From: Iodobacter violaceini
GTDB taxonomy: Bacteria; Pseudomonadota; Gammaproteobacteria; Burkholderiales; Chitinibacteraceae
Assembly: GCF_011601265.1 (NCBI RefSeq)
Contig: NZ_JAAOLX010000009.1
Coordinates: 1 to 64,000 of the forward strand
DNA: 64,000 nucleotides
Direction: 5' to 3'
Part shown: positions 1 to 8,104 of the stretch, piece by piece
How positions within the stretch are numbered: position 1 is the first letter of the stretch
Layout of the letters: each line of letters starts with the position of its first letter
Translations under genes and position numbers: made by a program
The notes under the pieces: model-generated
What the model saw: the letters and a program-made list of their open reading frames with translations, nothing else
Database searches by the model: none
What the model was told of the DNA's origin: nothing

Positions 1-28
1 GCGGGTTCGAGTCCCGTCCGCTCCGCCA
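1..28 (+). tRNA. tRNA-Asp 3' fragment (cut by window start)
   Basis: The T-arm, acceptor 3' strand and encoded CCA are identical to the last 28 bases of the complete tRNA-Asp genes at 169 and 409. The 5' part lies outside the window, so this is an edge truncation and not a pseudogene. Confidence 0.9.
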
Positions 29-50
29 AGTATTATTATTGTTGTTCAGT

Positions 51-126
51 GGGTGATTAGCTCAGTTGGTAGAGCGTCTGCCTTACACGCAGAATGTCGG
101 CGGTTCGACCCCGTCATCACCCACCA
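51..126 (+). tRNA. tRNA-Val (anticodon TAC), copy 1
   Basis: 76-nt cloverleaf with acceptor stem GGGTGAT/ATCACCC, discriminator A and encoded CCA. The anticodon TAC is at 84-86, read GTA/GTG (Val). The D-arm AGCTCAGTTGGTAGAGC and the T-loop GTTCGACC are standard. U34 of this tRNA class is the usual target of the hydroxylation pathway that uses the TrhP-type protein encoded at 45.9 kb. Confidence 0.97.
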
Positions 127-168
127 CTTAGTCGAATAAGTGTGCAGAAAAAATTAGTTATGCAAAGA

Positions 169-245
169 GGAGTGGTAGTTCAGTTGGTTAGAATACCGGC
201 CTGTCACGCCGGGGGTCGCGGGTTCGAGTCCCGTCCGCTCCGCCA
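169..245 (+). tRNA. tRNA-Asp (anticodon GTC), copy 1
   Basis: 77-nt cloverleaf with acceptor stem GGAGTGG/CCGCTCC containing one T-G wobble, discriminator G (usual for Asp) and encoded CCA. The anticodon GTC sits in loop CTGTCAC. Identical in sequence to the copy at 409. Confidence 0.97.
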
Positions 246-295
246 ACTCATAACTGGTTTGTTTTAAAGATTTATAGTCTTACAGTTTTACAAAT

Positions 296-371
296 GGGTG
301 ATTAGCTCAGTTGGTAGAGCGTCTGCCTTACACGCAGAATGTCGGCGGTTCGACCCCGTCATCACCCACCA
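296..371 (+). tRNA. tRNA-Val (anticodon TAC), copy 2
   Basis: Identical over its 76 nt to the copies at 51 and 508, with encoded CCA. The spacer before it (246-295) is unlike the spacers before the other two Val copies. Confidence 0.97.
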
Positions 372-408
372 AAAGCTAGTGTAGTAAAGATTTAAAATAT
401 ACCGCTGC

Positions 409-485
409 GGAGTGGTAGTTCAGTTGGTTAGAATACCGGCCTGTCACGCCGGGGGTCGCGGGTTCGAGTCCCGTCCGCTCCGCCA
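409..485 (+). tRNA. tRNA-Asp (anticodon GTC), copy 2
   Basis: Identical over 77 nt to the copy at 169, with discriminator G and encoded CCA. It is followed by the same 22-nt spacer that follows the truncated copy at the window start. Confidence 0.97.
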
Positions 486-507
486 AGTATTATTATTGTT
501 GTTCAGT

Positions 508-583
508 GGGTGATTAGCTCAGTTGGTAGAGCGTCTGCCTTACACGCAGAATGTCGGCGGTTCGACCCCGTCATCACCCACCA
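508..583 (+). tRNA. tRNA-Val (anticodon TAC), copy 3
   Basis: Identical to the copies at 51 and 296. It is the last tRNA of the array. The AT-rich, gene-free stretch 584-807 follows, with no integrase or attachment-site duplication visible. Confidence 0.97.
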
Positions 584-807
584 CCTCCCTTCTTTTTGCC
601 TTTCCCCCAAATAATAAATCCTTTCTCATATATTGCATTTTTTTTCACCTAACTGAAAAACAATGTCACTATTATTATTTTATATCCCAATTAATTGATC
701 ATTTGTTGTTTCGCAACCACTATTTTTTGTTTTTTTGTGATTCATTCATCGCAAATAAGAGATTCAACCGCTAAACTAGCAGCCTCTTAGCAAGGTGGTC
801 ACAGCAT

Positions 808-1959
808 ATGAATTCTCCCCTTGCCATGATCGCAGCGCTGTCAACGCGCATGATCTGCCTTGCACTGGCTGCAGGTATTTTGGCATTGCACTTTCTTTTA
901 GCACAACAGCCAAGCCCGGTGGGCTATGCGCTGGAGCTATGGTTTCTTGCCTGCGCCCTCGCCCTTTTTTTGCGAAAAAAACAAAAAAACATATTATCTA
1001 ATCCAGATACAGAAACACGGCTTGCCGATGATTTCTCAGCATGCCTGCCCGATTTAATCTGGTGCATCAGCTTTGCTAATCGCAGTGTTAATCCGCTGAA
1101 CCACAGCTTTGCCGACATTCATCCCCAAGCCACCGCCGAAAATAAAAAAATATCCAGCCTGTTTCCAGCCCGAATCTCCCGCCAGTACCTGGAAGCCTTA
1201 ATTTCTGTGCAAAGCACACAAAAACCACAAACCTTTGAATACCAGTATGGGGGCAATGATCAGGTTAAGCGTTATTTTGAGGCCCGTTTATTGCCGCAAT
1301 CCTCAAGAGACTGCATGGCCGTTATTCGTGATATCACACATATCAAAGATACCGAGCAGGCATTATTAAACCAGCAATTGTTTGTGCATCAAATTATTGA
1401 TTCCAGCCCTAATTTAATTTTTGTGCGGGATAAACACGGGCGTTTTCTGCTGGTTAATCACGCAACACAAACGCAACTTGGCCATGAGCTTTTAGTGCAA
1501 TCGCATATGGGCTTAGTTGATTCACCCCAGCCTTTTACGCTGGGTGATGCAGATGTACTGGAAAAAGGCGAAACAATCCGCCATTTAGATTCGTGGCTGA
1601 TGCCGGATAATCAGGTTCACTGGTTTGATATCACCAAACTGCCGATTGTGCGCGATGAAAATACCTATATTTTGTCCATCGCAATGGATATTTCGCATTT
1701 AAAAAGCACAGAAGCAGCAATGGAAGATATCCAAAGCCTTATTCGCAACGTAGCCGATGCGCTGCCTGTGTGCTTTGTATTAATTGAACAGGGTGTGATT
1801 ACCTTTGCAAACCAGGGCGCTGAAGCTTTATTGGGCCAGACCAATAAAGAACTCACCGGAAAAACACTGACAAGCTTAATTGATCCCAATGGTGATTCCA
1901 GCAATTATCAGATTATTGAGCTGACTAATATGGCAAACCAGCTGGTGATTTTTAAATAG
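808..1959 (+). CDS. membrane-anchored PAS-domain sensor protein lacking an output domain
   Basis: 383 aa. Two hydrophobic segments (about residues 13-32 and 41-55) are followed by a basic KKQK stop-transfer. Then come three PAS-like units, about 75-175 (ending in VIRDITHI), 185-295 (SSPNLIFVRDKHGRFLLVN ... AMDISHLK) and 305-383. Such units usually sit in front of GGDEF, EAL or histidine-kinase modules, but here the protein stops at about the end of the third PAS unit and a strong terminator follows, so no output domain is encoded. The start is supported by AAGGTGG upstream. It could be a stand-alone sensor that works through partners, or a truncated cyclase or kinase. I cannot assign a ligand. 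Confidence 0.75.
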   Translation: MNSPLAMIAALSTRMICLALAAGILALHFLLAQQPSPVGYALELWFLACALALFLRKKQKNILSNPDTETRLADDFSACLPDLIWCISFANRSVNPLNHSFADIHPQATAENKKISSLFPARISRQYLEALISVQSTQKPQTFEYQYGGNDQVKRYFEARLLPQSSRDCMAVIRDITHIKDTEQALLNQQLFVHQIIDSSPNLIFVRDKHGRFLLVNHATQTQLGHELLVQSHMGLVDSPQPFTLGDADVLEKGETIRHLDSWLMPDNQVHWFDITKLPIVRDENTYILSIAMDISHLKSTEAAMEDIQSLIRNVADALPVCFVLIEQGVITFANQGAEALLGQTNKELTGKTLTSLIDPNGDSSNYQIIELTNMANQLVIFK

Positions 1960-2366
1960 TCCCCCTGTCGCCAGCCCGCAAGGCGCAAAAAAGGGTCTGA
2001 GACCTTTTTTGACCCAAGCCTGAAAATAGCCACATTCTGCGATGTGGCTATTTTTTTATGCAAAAAATACAGAACACTTCATTTTGAATCGTATTGCTAT
2101 CCCATTCATGCACAGGCCTTGCCAGCAAAGGCTGAAGTCCCGCCCCCCCCCTGCCTTCAGCAACAAATAAATAATATTAAAAATATAAATTAGTCATACT
2201 CAAAAAAAACTTAATGGGGCACTTATAAAACTTAAGTTTTTTTTAATCCGCAGGTCACCCCTCCTCCTTATGCTAAGCGCCATAAACAGCATTCAATATG
2301 CTCAGAAAATTGATTGATTTATTTTTAAATCCATCGTTTTACACGCGCCCGAGGAAGATCTCTCCA
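1960..2366. other. 407-bp intergenic region
   Basis: Holds the two hairpins downstream of the PAS gene, a run of nine C (2143-2151), and the palindrome AAAACTTAAGTTTT (2227-2240) ahead of the lipoprotein gene. No coding region or confident promoter was found. Confidence 0.6.
2023..2057 (+). terminator. rho-independent terminator after the PAS sensor
   Basis: Arms AAAATAGCCACAT (2023-2035) and ATGTGGCTATTTT (2042-2054) are fully complementary, with loop TCTGCG and a run of T on the 3' side. A weaker AAAGGGTC/GACCTTTTTT hairpin lies just upstream at about 1988-2010. Confidence 0.85.
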
Positions 2367-4556
2367 ATGTCTAAAAGTATTTATTTATCAATCACACTCG
2401 CACTCTCCAGCGCCATGATCAGCGGCTGTAATTCTTCTGAAGATACCCCTCTCAGCACAAGCCCTGGCACACCAGGCAGTGTAACCACCCCCAGCCCGGT
2501 GCCTCCCCCTGTTGTCACCCCCACACCTGCCCCAGAAAACCCCAATCCAACGCCAGACCCTGTTCCCACGCTGGCCCCGGTTCCAAGCAATGTACCCACC
2601 TTGCCACCGACACCCGTTCCAACCACGCCTCCCAGCCCACCCCCTGTACCAACGCCCGCTCCCGTTCCGGGCACTCCGGTGATTCCTACACAAATACCGC
2701 AGCCCCCACTTGGGCCTGCCACTAAAAAAGCACTGCTGATTGGTGTGGATGGTGTCCAATACGATGTGCTGCTTGATGCACTCGCAAATAAGCAATTAAA
2801 CAATATTGCACAGCTTAATTTAAGCCCAAGTTATGCAGGCGGAATTGCTGGCTCTGCCACTCAGCAACAAACCCTCAGCGGCCCGGGCTGGGCATCCATC
2901 TTAAGCGGGGCCTGGGCCAACCGCCATGAAGTGCGCTCTGATTACGCGGGGCAAGTATTCAAAACAGATTCAGTATTCAAACAATTAAGCCAGGCCCAGT
3001 CCACCAGCATTGCCAGCTGGGGTACCTTAAATAAATTATTAAAACTGGATATCAATACCGGGCAATTAAGCAATGCAATTGATTGTGCAGGTTTTGACAG
3101 CTGTGTGGTTTCATCCACCCAAACTGCCATTAACAGCGGCAATTTTAATTTAGTGGTTTCCAATCTGCACGCCCCGGAAGAAACAGCATTACACAGTGGC
3201 CTTGCAAATGATTACAAGCAGACACTCAAAACATTAGATCAACAAATTGGCGTTTTAATTGAAACGATTAAAAAACGCCAGGAACAAAACAATGAAGACT
3301 GGCTGCTGATCCTGACCTCCAGCCACGGCCTGAGCGAAGGAGGTAACAGCGACGGGCTGCCAAGACCTTCAAATCAGGCAGGCTTTATTGCTATCAACAA
3401 ACCCCTTGCTGAAAAAGTAGCGGGCGTGCCGCTTAAAGCCCCGGCAAATATTGCAGATTGGTATAGCTATGCCAGCCAGGCCGATATTGCACCTACTCTG
3501 CTGAATTATTTAGCAATCAGTAACACAGCCGAAAACCATAAAATGGATGGTGTTTCTTTATTAGAAGCCCCTGCGGTAAAACAATTACAAGCCCGTGCCA
3601 ACCCGGACCGCAGCAGCATTACCCTTAGCTGGAAATCACAACAGCCAGTGCGTATTTATCGTAATGGCAAGTTAATTAAAGAGCTGGCGGCAGGTGTAAA
3701 TAACTTTACGGACAATGCTTTGGATGTTTCCAAAAACGGCTTGTATAAGTTTAATTACACCTTAAGCGCAGGCAAAACACTTACCTCTTATCTGGCTCAA
3801 ATTGACTATATAAAACCAGCCACACTGGATGAAAGTATTTTAGTGGGCTTAGCCCAGTATTTCTCTTTAGACAGCACCCTGAACGCCAATAAAACTAATC
3901 CTGCGTTAACAAGCTTTATTGCCGGGCGTACCGCCAATTATGTAAATGGCCCATTTGCAAATAAAGCCCTGCAATCAACATCCAATGGCAGCACACCAGT
4001 CTGCGCCAGCTGCGATGGAGGGTTTAAAACCCCCTTAATCGTTGATTTCACTAAAAATCCAAGTTTCTCTATTGGCTTTTGGTTCCGCTCTGATGCGCTG
4101 CGTAATGATGTGCCGGTGATTGCCAATAAAGATTATAAGAGCGGAGCCAATACAGGCTTTGCCTTTGGCCAGTATTTAAACAGCATTAAATTTAATATTG
4201 GTGATGGCAAAAACCGCGTTGATCCGCAGCTTTCATTTACCGCTAACAGCTGGGTTTATTTAGTAATGAGTGTGGATTCAATTAAGAAAACCGCACAGGT
4301 GTTTATTGCCGACCCTAATCGCCCATTGCAAACAGCAACAGCCAATCTTTCCGCTTTTGATTTAAGCAAATTTACCGGTCTGAATGTTTTAGGGATTAAT
4401 GAAGACGCACAGGGCAATTATGTAACTGCAGGCAAAGGCGGCACAGCAGGCTCATTTGATTACAGCGATTTAGCCATCTGGAATCGGACACTCAGCCAGG
4501 ACGATGTTTTAGGCCTTGCCACGACCGGTAAATCACTTAAATCGTTTAATCCTTAA
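2367..4556 (+). CDS. lipoprotein with alkaline-phosphatase/nucleotide-pyrophosphatase fold and C-terminal LamG-like domain
   Basis: 729 aa. I start at ATG 2367 (GAGGAAG upstream, then a signal peptide with lipobox ISGC, Cys21), not at the longer frame from 2298. Residues about 30-115 are a Pro/Thr/Val-rich linker. Residues about 120-425 resemble the type I phosphodiesterase/nucleotide pyrophosphatase family: Asp128 in GVDGV, a candidate nucleophile Ser177 in PGWASILSG, and ADIAPTLLNY. Two metal-ligand motifs deviate: the usual SDHG is SSHG (Ser319-His320), and the usual Asp before the Gly-His pair reads as Glu (271/272) near His276. The last ~215 residues look like a concanavalin-type LamG domain (FSIGFWFRSD). 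Probably surface or periplasmic; activity is uncertain. It precedes a small lipoprotein and phospholipase C. Confidence 0.75.
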   Translation: MSKSIYLSITLALSSAMISGCNSSEDTPLSTSPGTPGSVTTPSPVPPPVVTPTPAPENPNPTPDPVPTLAPVPSNVPTLPPTPVPTTPPSPPPVPTPAPVPGTPVIPTQIPQPPLGPATKKALLIGVDGVQYDVLLDALANKQLNNIAQLNLSPSYAGGIAGSATQQQTLSGPGWASILSGAWANRHEVRSDYAGQVFKTDSVFKQLSQAQSTSIASWGTLNKLLKLDINTGQLSNAIDCAGFDSCVVSSTQTAINSGNFNLVVSNLHAPEETALHSGLANDYKQTLKTLDQQIGVLIETIKKRQEQNNEDWLLILTSSHGLSEGGNSDGLPRPSNQAGFIAINKPLAEKVAGVPLKAPANIADWYSYASQADIAPTLLNYLAISNTAENHKMDGVSLLEAPAVKQLQARANPDRSSITLSWKSQQPVRIYRNGKLIKELAAGVNNFTDNALDVSKNGLYKFNYTLSAGKTLTSYLAQIDYIKPATLDESILVGLAQYFSLDSTLNANKTNPALTSFIAGRTANYVNGPFANKALQSTSNGSTPVCASCDGGFKTPLIVDFTKNPSFSIGFWFRSDALRNDVPVIANKDYKSGANTGFAFGQYLNSIKFNIGDGKNRVDPQLSFTANSWVYLVMSVDSIKKTAQVFIADPNRPLQTATANLSAFDLSKFTGLNVLGINEDAQGNYVTAGKGGTAGSFDYSDLAIWNRTLSQDDVLGLATTGKSLKSFNP

Positions 4557-4568
4557 TCAATGGAAAGC

Positions 4569-4763
4569 ATGATGCACATCACCCGTAAACGCTTGCTGAG
4601 CCTTGCCAGCAGCCTGCTTTTGCTTGGCCTCGCCGCATGTAACAGCGATGAATCCCCCGCGAAAGATAACGCAAAACCCGCATCTGCGGCTGCCGCAGCG
4701 GCCTCCGCGGCGACAAGCTCTGGCAATAAACCCCAGCCACCCGCTTTGCACTGCGCCCCTTAA
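4569..4763 (+). CDS. small Ala-rich lipoprotein
   Basis: About 64 aa. The signal peptide ends in the lipobox LGLAAC. The mature part is an Asp/Lys then poly-Ala/Ser stretch ending ALHCAP. The start could be 4560, 4569 or 4572; GGAAAG at 4562-4567 favours one of the last two. It begins 12 bp after the upstream lipoprotein gene and ends 45 bp before the phospholipase C gene, so all three are probably co-transcribed. The family is unknown to me; the gene may encode an outer-membrane tether or be a vestige. Confidence 0.6.
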   Translation: MMHITRKRLLSLASSLLLLGLAACNSDESPAKDNAKPASAAAAAASAATSSGNKPQPPALHCAP

Positions 4764-4808
4764 TTCTGAGCGACAGGCTCCTCAGAAGCACAACAGGTTA
4801 TTGATAAA

Positions 4809-6866
4809 ATGAACGCAATTAATCGCAGAAATTTCTTAAGCCTTGCAGCAAAAACAGCGGGAGGCGCAACGGCGCTCTCATTTATCCCGCCAAGTATTAT
4901 GAAAGCACTGGCTATTCCGGCGAACTCCCAAACCGGCACAATCAACGATATAGAGCACGTGGTGATCCTGATGCAGGAAAACCGCAGCTTTGATCATTAT
5001 TTTGGCACCCTGCATGGCGTGCGTGGCTTTGGCGATAAGCTGCCCATTCCTCTGCCTGGTGGCAAATCGGTCTGGAACCAAAAAGATGGCACAGGCAAAG
5101 AAATGCCGCCATTCCATCTGGATACCCGCCTCACCAGCGCACAACGTGTACCCGGCACGCCCCATTTAATGCCTGACGCACAAAGTGCATGGGCGGGCGG
5201 GCGCATGGATGAATGGCCCAAATTTAAAACCCAGTATTCGATGGGCTATTACCGCCAGGAAGACCTGCCTTTTCAATTTGCACTGGCCAATGCCTTTACC
5301 ATTTGCGACAGCTATCACTGCTCGTTTCACGGCGGCACCAATCCAAACCGCCTGCATTTGTGGACCGGCATGATTGATCCAACAGGCAAAAACGGCGGCC
5401 CTGTCATTAATAATGACGGGGAAAGTAAAACGTCCCCGGCTGAATACTCCTGGACTACCTATCCGGAGCGGCTTGAAGAAGCCGGTGTCAGCTGGCGTAT
5501 TTATCAGGATGCTAACGATAATTTTGGCGATAACTCGGTGGAAGGCTTTGCAAACTTCCGCCGCGCCAAACCAGACAGCAGCCTGTGGCGAAATGCCATG
5601 TCCACCTGGACCATGGAGCAATTTGCCACCCACGCAGCTGGCGGCACCCTGCCGCAAGTGTCCTGGCTGGTTGCCCCCGCCAAATACTCCGAGCATCCCG
5701 GCCCATCCAGCCCGATCCAGGGCGCGGAATACACGCAGCAGGTGCTGAACGCACTTACCGCCAATCCCGATACCTGGAGCAAAACGGTCTTGTTTGTGAT
5801 GTTTGATGAAAACGACGGCTTTTTTGATCATGTACCACCACCTGCCGCCCCTGCCAAAAATAACGATGGCAGCTTTGCGGGTAAATCAACCGTTGATACC
5901 CGGCTCGATTACCACACCAACGGGCAGATTTATGGCCTGGGGCCTCGCGTGCCCATGTATGTGATTTCCCCCTGGAGCAAGGGCGGCTGGGTAAATTCAG
6001 AAGTATTTGATCACACCTCGGTGATTAAATTTCTGGAAAACCGCTTTGGGGTATTCGAGCCCAATATCAGCCCATGGCGACGTGCAGTGTGCGGTGATTT
6101 GATGTCGGCATTTAACTTTGCCGCACCCAATGACACTACTGTGCCGCCCATGCCCAGCACCAGCCAGGCCGATACGATTGTGCTTAACCAAAGTAAATTA
6201 CCTAAGCCTGCAGCGCCGCTGATACCGGTATTACCAAGGCAAAACCAGGGAACCCGGCCATCCCGTGCCCTGCCTTATGAATTACACACCAGTGGCCGCA
6301 GTGAAGCTGCCAACGGCAAAATGTGGCTGATTTTTAGCAATACCGGCAAGGCAACAGGCGTGTTTCATGTTTACGATCAGCTGCATCTGGATCGTGGCCC
6401 GCGCCGCTATACTGTCGAGCCAGGCAAGTTGTTATCAGACGATTGGAATACCACGGGCGATCAGGGCTTATACGATTTATGGGTGCTGGGGCCAAATGGC
6501 TTTCACCGCCACTTTAAGGGCAATACCAACAGCCAGGATAATAATCCGGAAATCCGCGTTTGCTACGACTATGTGAATGGCGATGTTTACCTGCAGCTGC
6601 AAAACACCGGCAGCAAGGATGCGGCTCTTACCATCACCGCCAATGACTACCGTACCGACGGCCCATGGCCTGTCAGCATCGCTCCTGGCGCAAATGCAGA
6701 ACACTCGTGGCCTTTATACGAAAGTGGCCACTGGTACGACTTTAGCGTAACAGGCAGCAATGGCTTTGTAAGGCGCTTTGCAGGCCGGGTAGAAACCGGA
6801 AGACACTCTATCAGCGACCCGACCAATGCAGGAACAGTGATGAGGTATAGAAAACGAGCCAGCTAA
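4809..6866 (+). CDS. phosphocholine-preferring phospholipase C, Tat-exported
   Basis: 685 aa, the normal size for the PlcH/PlcN family. The N-terminus carries a twin-arginine signal (NRRNFLSLAA). Catalytic motifs of the phosphoesterase/acid phosphatase superfamily are present: QENRSFDHYFG at about 56-66, GGTNPNRLHLWTG, and FDENDGFFDHVPPP. Two C-terminal repeats typical of the family (DUF756-like) follow, around NTGKATGVFHVYD and NTGSKDAALTITAND. Members hydrolyse phosphatidylcholine and/or sphingomyelin outside the cell, releasing phosphocholine. No strong ribosome site precedes the ATG at 4809. The clear terminator after it marks the end of the three-gene group. Confidence 0.93.
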   Translation: MNAINRRNFLSLAAKTAGGATALSFIPPSIMKALAIPANSQTGTINDIEHVVILMQENRSFDHYFGTLHGVRGFGDKLPIPLPGGKSVWNQKDGTGKEMPPFHLDTRLTSAQRVPGTPHLMPDAQSAWAGGRMDEWPKFKTQYSMGYYRQEDLPFQFALANAFTICDSYHCSFHGGTNPNRLHLWTGMIDPTGKNGGPVINNDGESKTSPAEYSWTTYPERLEEAGVSWRIYQDANDNFGDNSVEGFANFRRAKPDSSLWRNAMSTWTMEQFATHAAGGTLPQVSWLVAPAKYSEHPGPSSPIQGAEYTQQVLNALTANPDTWSKTVLFVMFDENDGFFDHVPPPAAPAKNNDGSFAGKSTVDTRLDYHTNGQIYGLGPRVPMYVISPWSKGGWVNSEVFDHTSVIKFLENRFGVFEPNISPWRRAVCGDLMSAFNFAAPNDTTVPPMPSTSQADTIVLNQSKLPKPAAPLIPVLPRQNQGTRPSRALPYELHTSGRSEAANGKMWLIFSNTGKATGVFHVYDQLHLDRGPRRYTVEPGKLLSDDWNTTGDQGLYDLWVLGPNGFHRHFKGNTNSQDNNPEIRVCYDYVNGDVYLQLQNTGSKDAALTITANDYRTDGPWPVSIAPGANAEHSWPLYESGHWYDFSVTGSNGFVRRFAGRVETGRHSISDPTNAGTVMRYRKRAS

Positions 6867-6879
6867 AACGCATCATTTC

Positions 6880-6904
6880 AACAGCCCTCAGGGGCTGTTT
6901 TTTT
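6880..6904 (+). terminator. terminator after phospholipase C
   Basis: AACAGCCC (6880-6887) pairs with GGGCTGTT (6892-6899) and is followed by a run of T. Confidence 0.88.
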
Positions 6905-7050
6905 ATGTGAACAAAACCCAAATCTTGAACCACCAAGAACACAAAGTTACACAGAGAATACCCTGAGAAATAACTTATCTATTTTGTGCCATTCATATTC
7001 TTTATAAATATCTCCCTTAACGCGCCTGCGTCATTACGCCTGAACACGCC

Positions 7051-7914
7051 CTAAGCTAAAGGCTCAATATGCCGTAAAAAAGCGGCAATTAAAGGCACTT
7101 TTTCTCTGTCTTTCAGATAATAAAGATACTCATAAATCAAAGGACTGGTTTGTCTGAATGGCAAAATACAGAGTGCCAAATGATCAGGCACTTCACCTTC
7201 AGACATAATGCTCGCGCCAAAGCCATGAATAATTGCCTGCCGGATCGCCTCGCCATTGGCAATACACGAACTTGATTTGGGCTGAATCCCATGTTCCTGC
7301 AAAAATTGCTGAGTCAGCTTTTGTGTTTCAGAGCCTTCTTCACGCAATAAAAGATGAACTCTGGCTAAATCAGCAATATCCAGGTCTTTTTGCTTTGCTA
7401 ATGGATGATCGCTTCTGATGGCCAAAACTAAAGGCTCTGCAGCCAGCAAAATACAGTTTAAGCGGGCATCTTCCATTTTTTTTGAAGACACAGTGATATC
7501 AATTACATATTCATTTAATGCCTTCAGCATTTCTTTAGAATTACCAAATTGCATAGAAAGCTGAATTTGCGGATGTGCCGCATGAAAACGGGCAATGCTG
7601 TGGCTAATAAAATAAGGCCCCGTTGCACCAATACGCAAATTACCCTGCTGAGCGCCTCCTGCATTTCGCAGAGTAAAATCAATATTGGCTTCTTCCTGCA
7701 ATAAGCGCTCTACCATAGGCATCAGGCGAATGCCCGCATCGCTGAGTACCCAGCGTGCGCCGCCCCGGTAAAACAATTCAATTTGATAAATTTCTTCTAA
7801 CTGGCGAATTCGTGAAGTAATGGTTGGCTGGCTTAATTTAATCTGCCTTGCAGCTAATGCCACACTACCCTGGCGGGCCACTTCAAAAAATGAGCAGAGT
7901 AATTCACTTAACAT
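7051..7914 (-). CDS. LysR-family transcriptional regulator
   Basis: 287 aa, typical LysR length. The N-terminal winged helix-turn-helix (residues about 3-60) contains FFEVARQGSVALAARQIKLSQPTITSRIRQLE. The effector domain begins near residue 90 (GNLRIGATG) with the periplasmic-binding-protein fold. It is divergent from hrpA across 190 bp. LysR proteins often control a divergent neighbour, but hrpA is a housekeeping gene, so the target is unclear. The effector cannot be told from sequence. Confidence 0.9.
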   Translation of the reverse strand: MLSELLCSFFEVARQGSVALAARQIKLSQPTITSRIRQLEEIYQIELFYRGGARWVLSDAGIRLMPMVERLLQEEANIDFTLRNAGGAQQGNLRIGATGPYFISHSIARFHAAHPQIQLSMQFGNSKEMLKALNEYVIDITVSSKKMEDARLNCILLAAEPLVLAIRSDHPLAKQKDLDIADLARVHLLLREEGSETQKLTQQFLQEHGIQPKSSSCIANGEAIRQAIIHGFGASIMSEGEVPDHLALCILPFRQTSPLIYEYLYYLKDREKVPLIAAFLRHIEPLA

Positions 7915-8104
7915 GATTTCATTTAATCATAAAAAAACAAGCAGTTTAAGAGCCGCTGATTACAATCAAGCGATGATTTAAACTGAGTCCCCCTGATCAG
8001 TAAAACGCCCCTTCATTCAGGCCCTTGCTATTTATCGCCTTAGCATCATGGGGCCAGCATGGTAAAATCGCCGCCTTCTTATCTGTACAAGCTTAACCCC
8101 AGCG

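Noticed and set aside
1-583. tRNA array as an integration site for a mobile element
   Set aside because: No integrase, no partial tRNA duplicate downstream and no change in gene character after 583. The truncated tRNA at position 1 is a window-edge effect.
523-774. 83-codon open frame starting inside tRNA-Val copy 3
   Set aside because: It begins within the tRNA and runs through AT-rich spacer, with no ribosome site and low-complexity translation.
5166-5831. Long open frame on the minus strand inside the phospholipase C gene
   Set aside because: It is antisense to a well-conserved gene with all family motifs and has no recognisable domain or ribosome site.
6930-6960. Purine-rich stretch resembling short intergenic repeats (CACCAAGAACACAAAG)
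   Set aside because: I found no second good copy in the window, so a repeat family cannot be supported.
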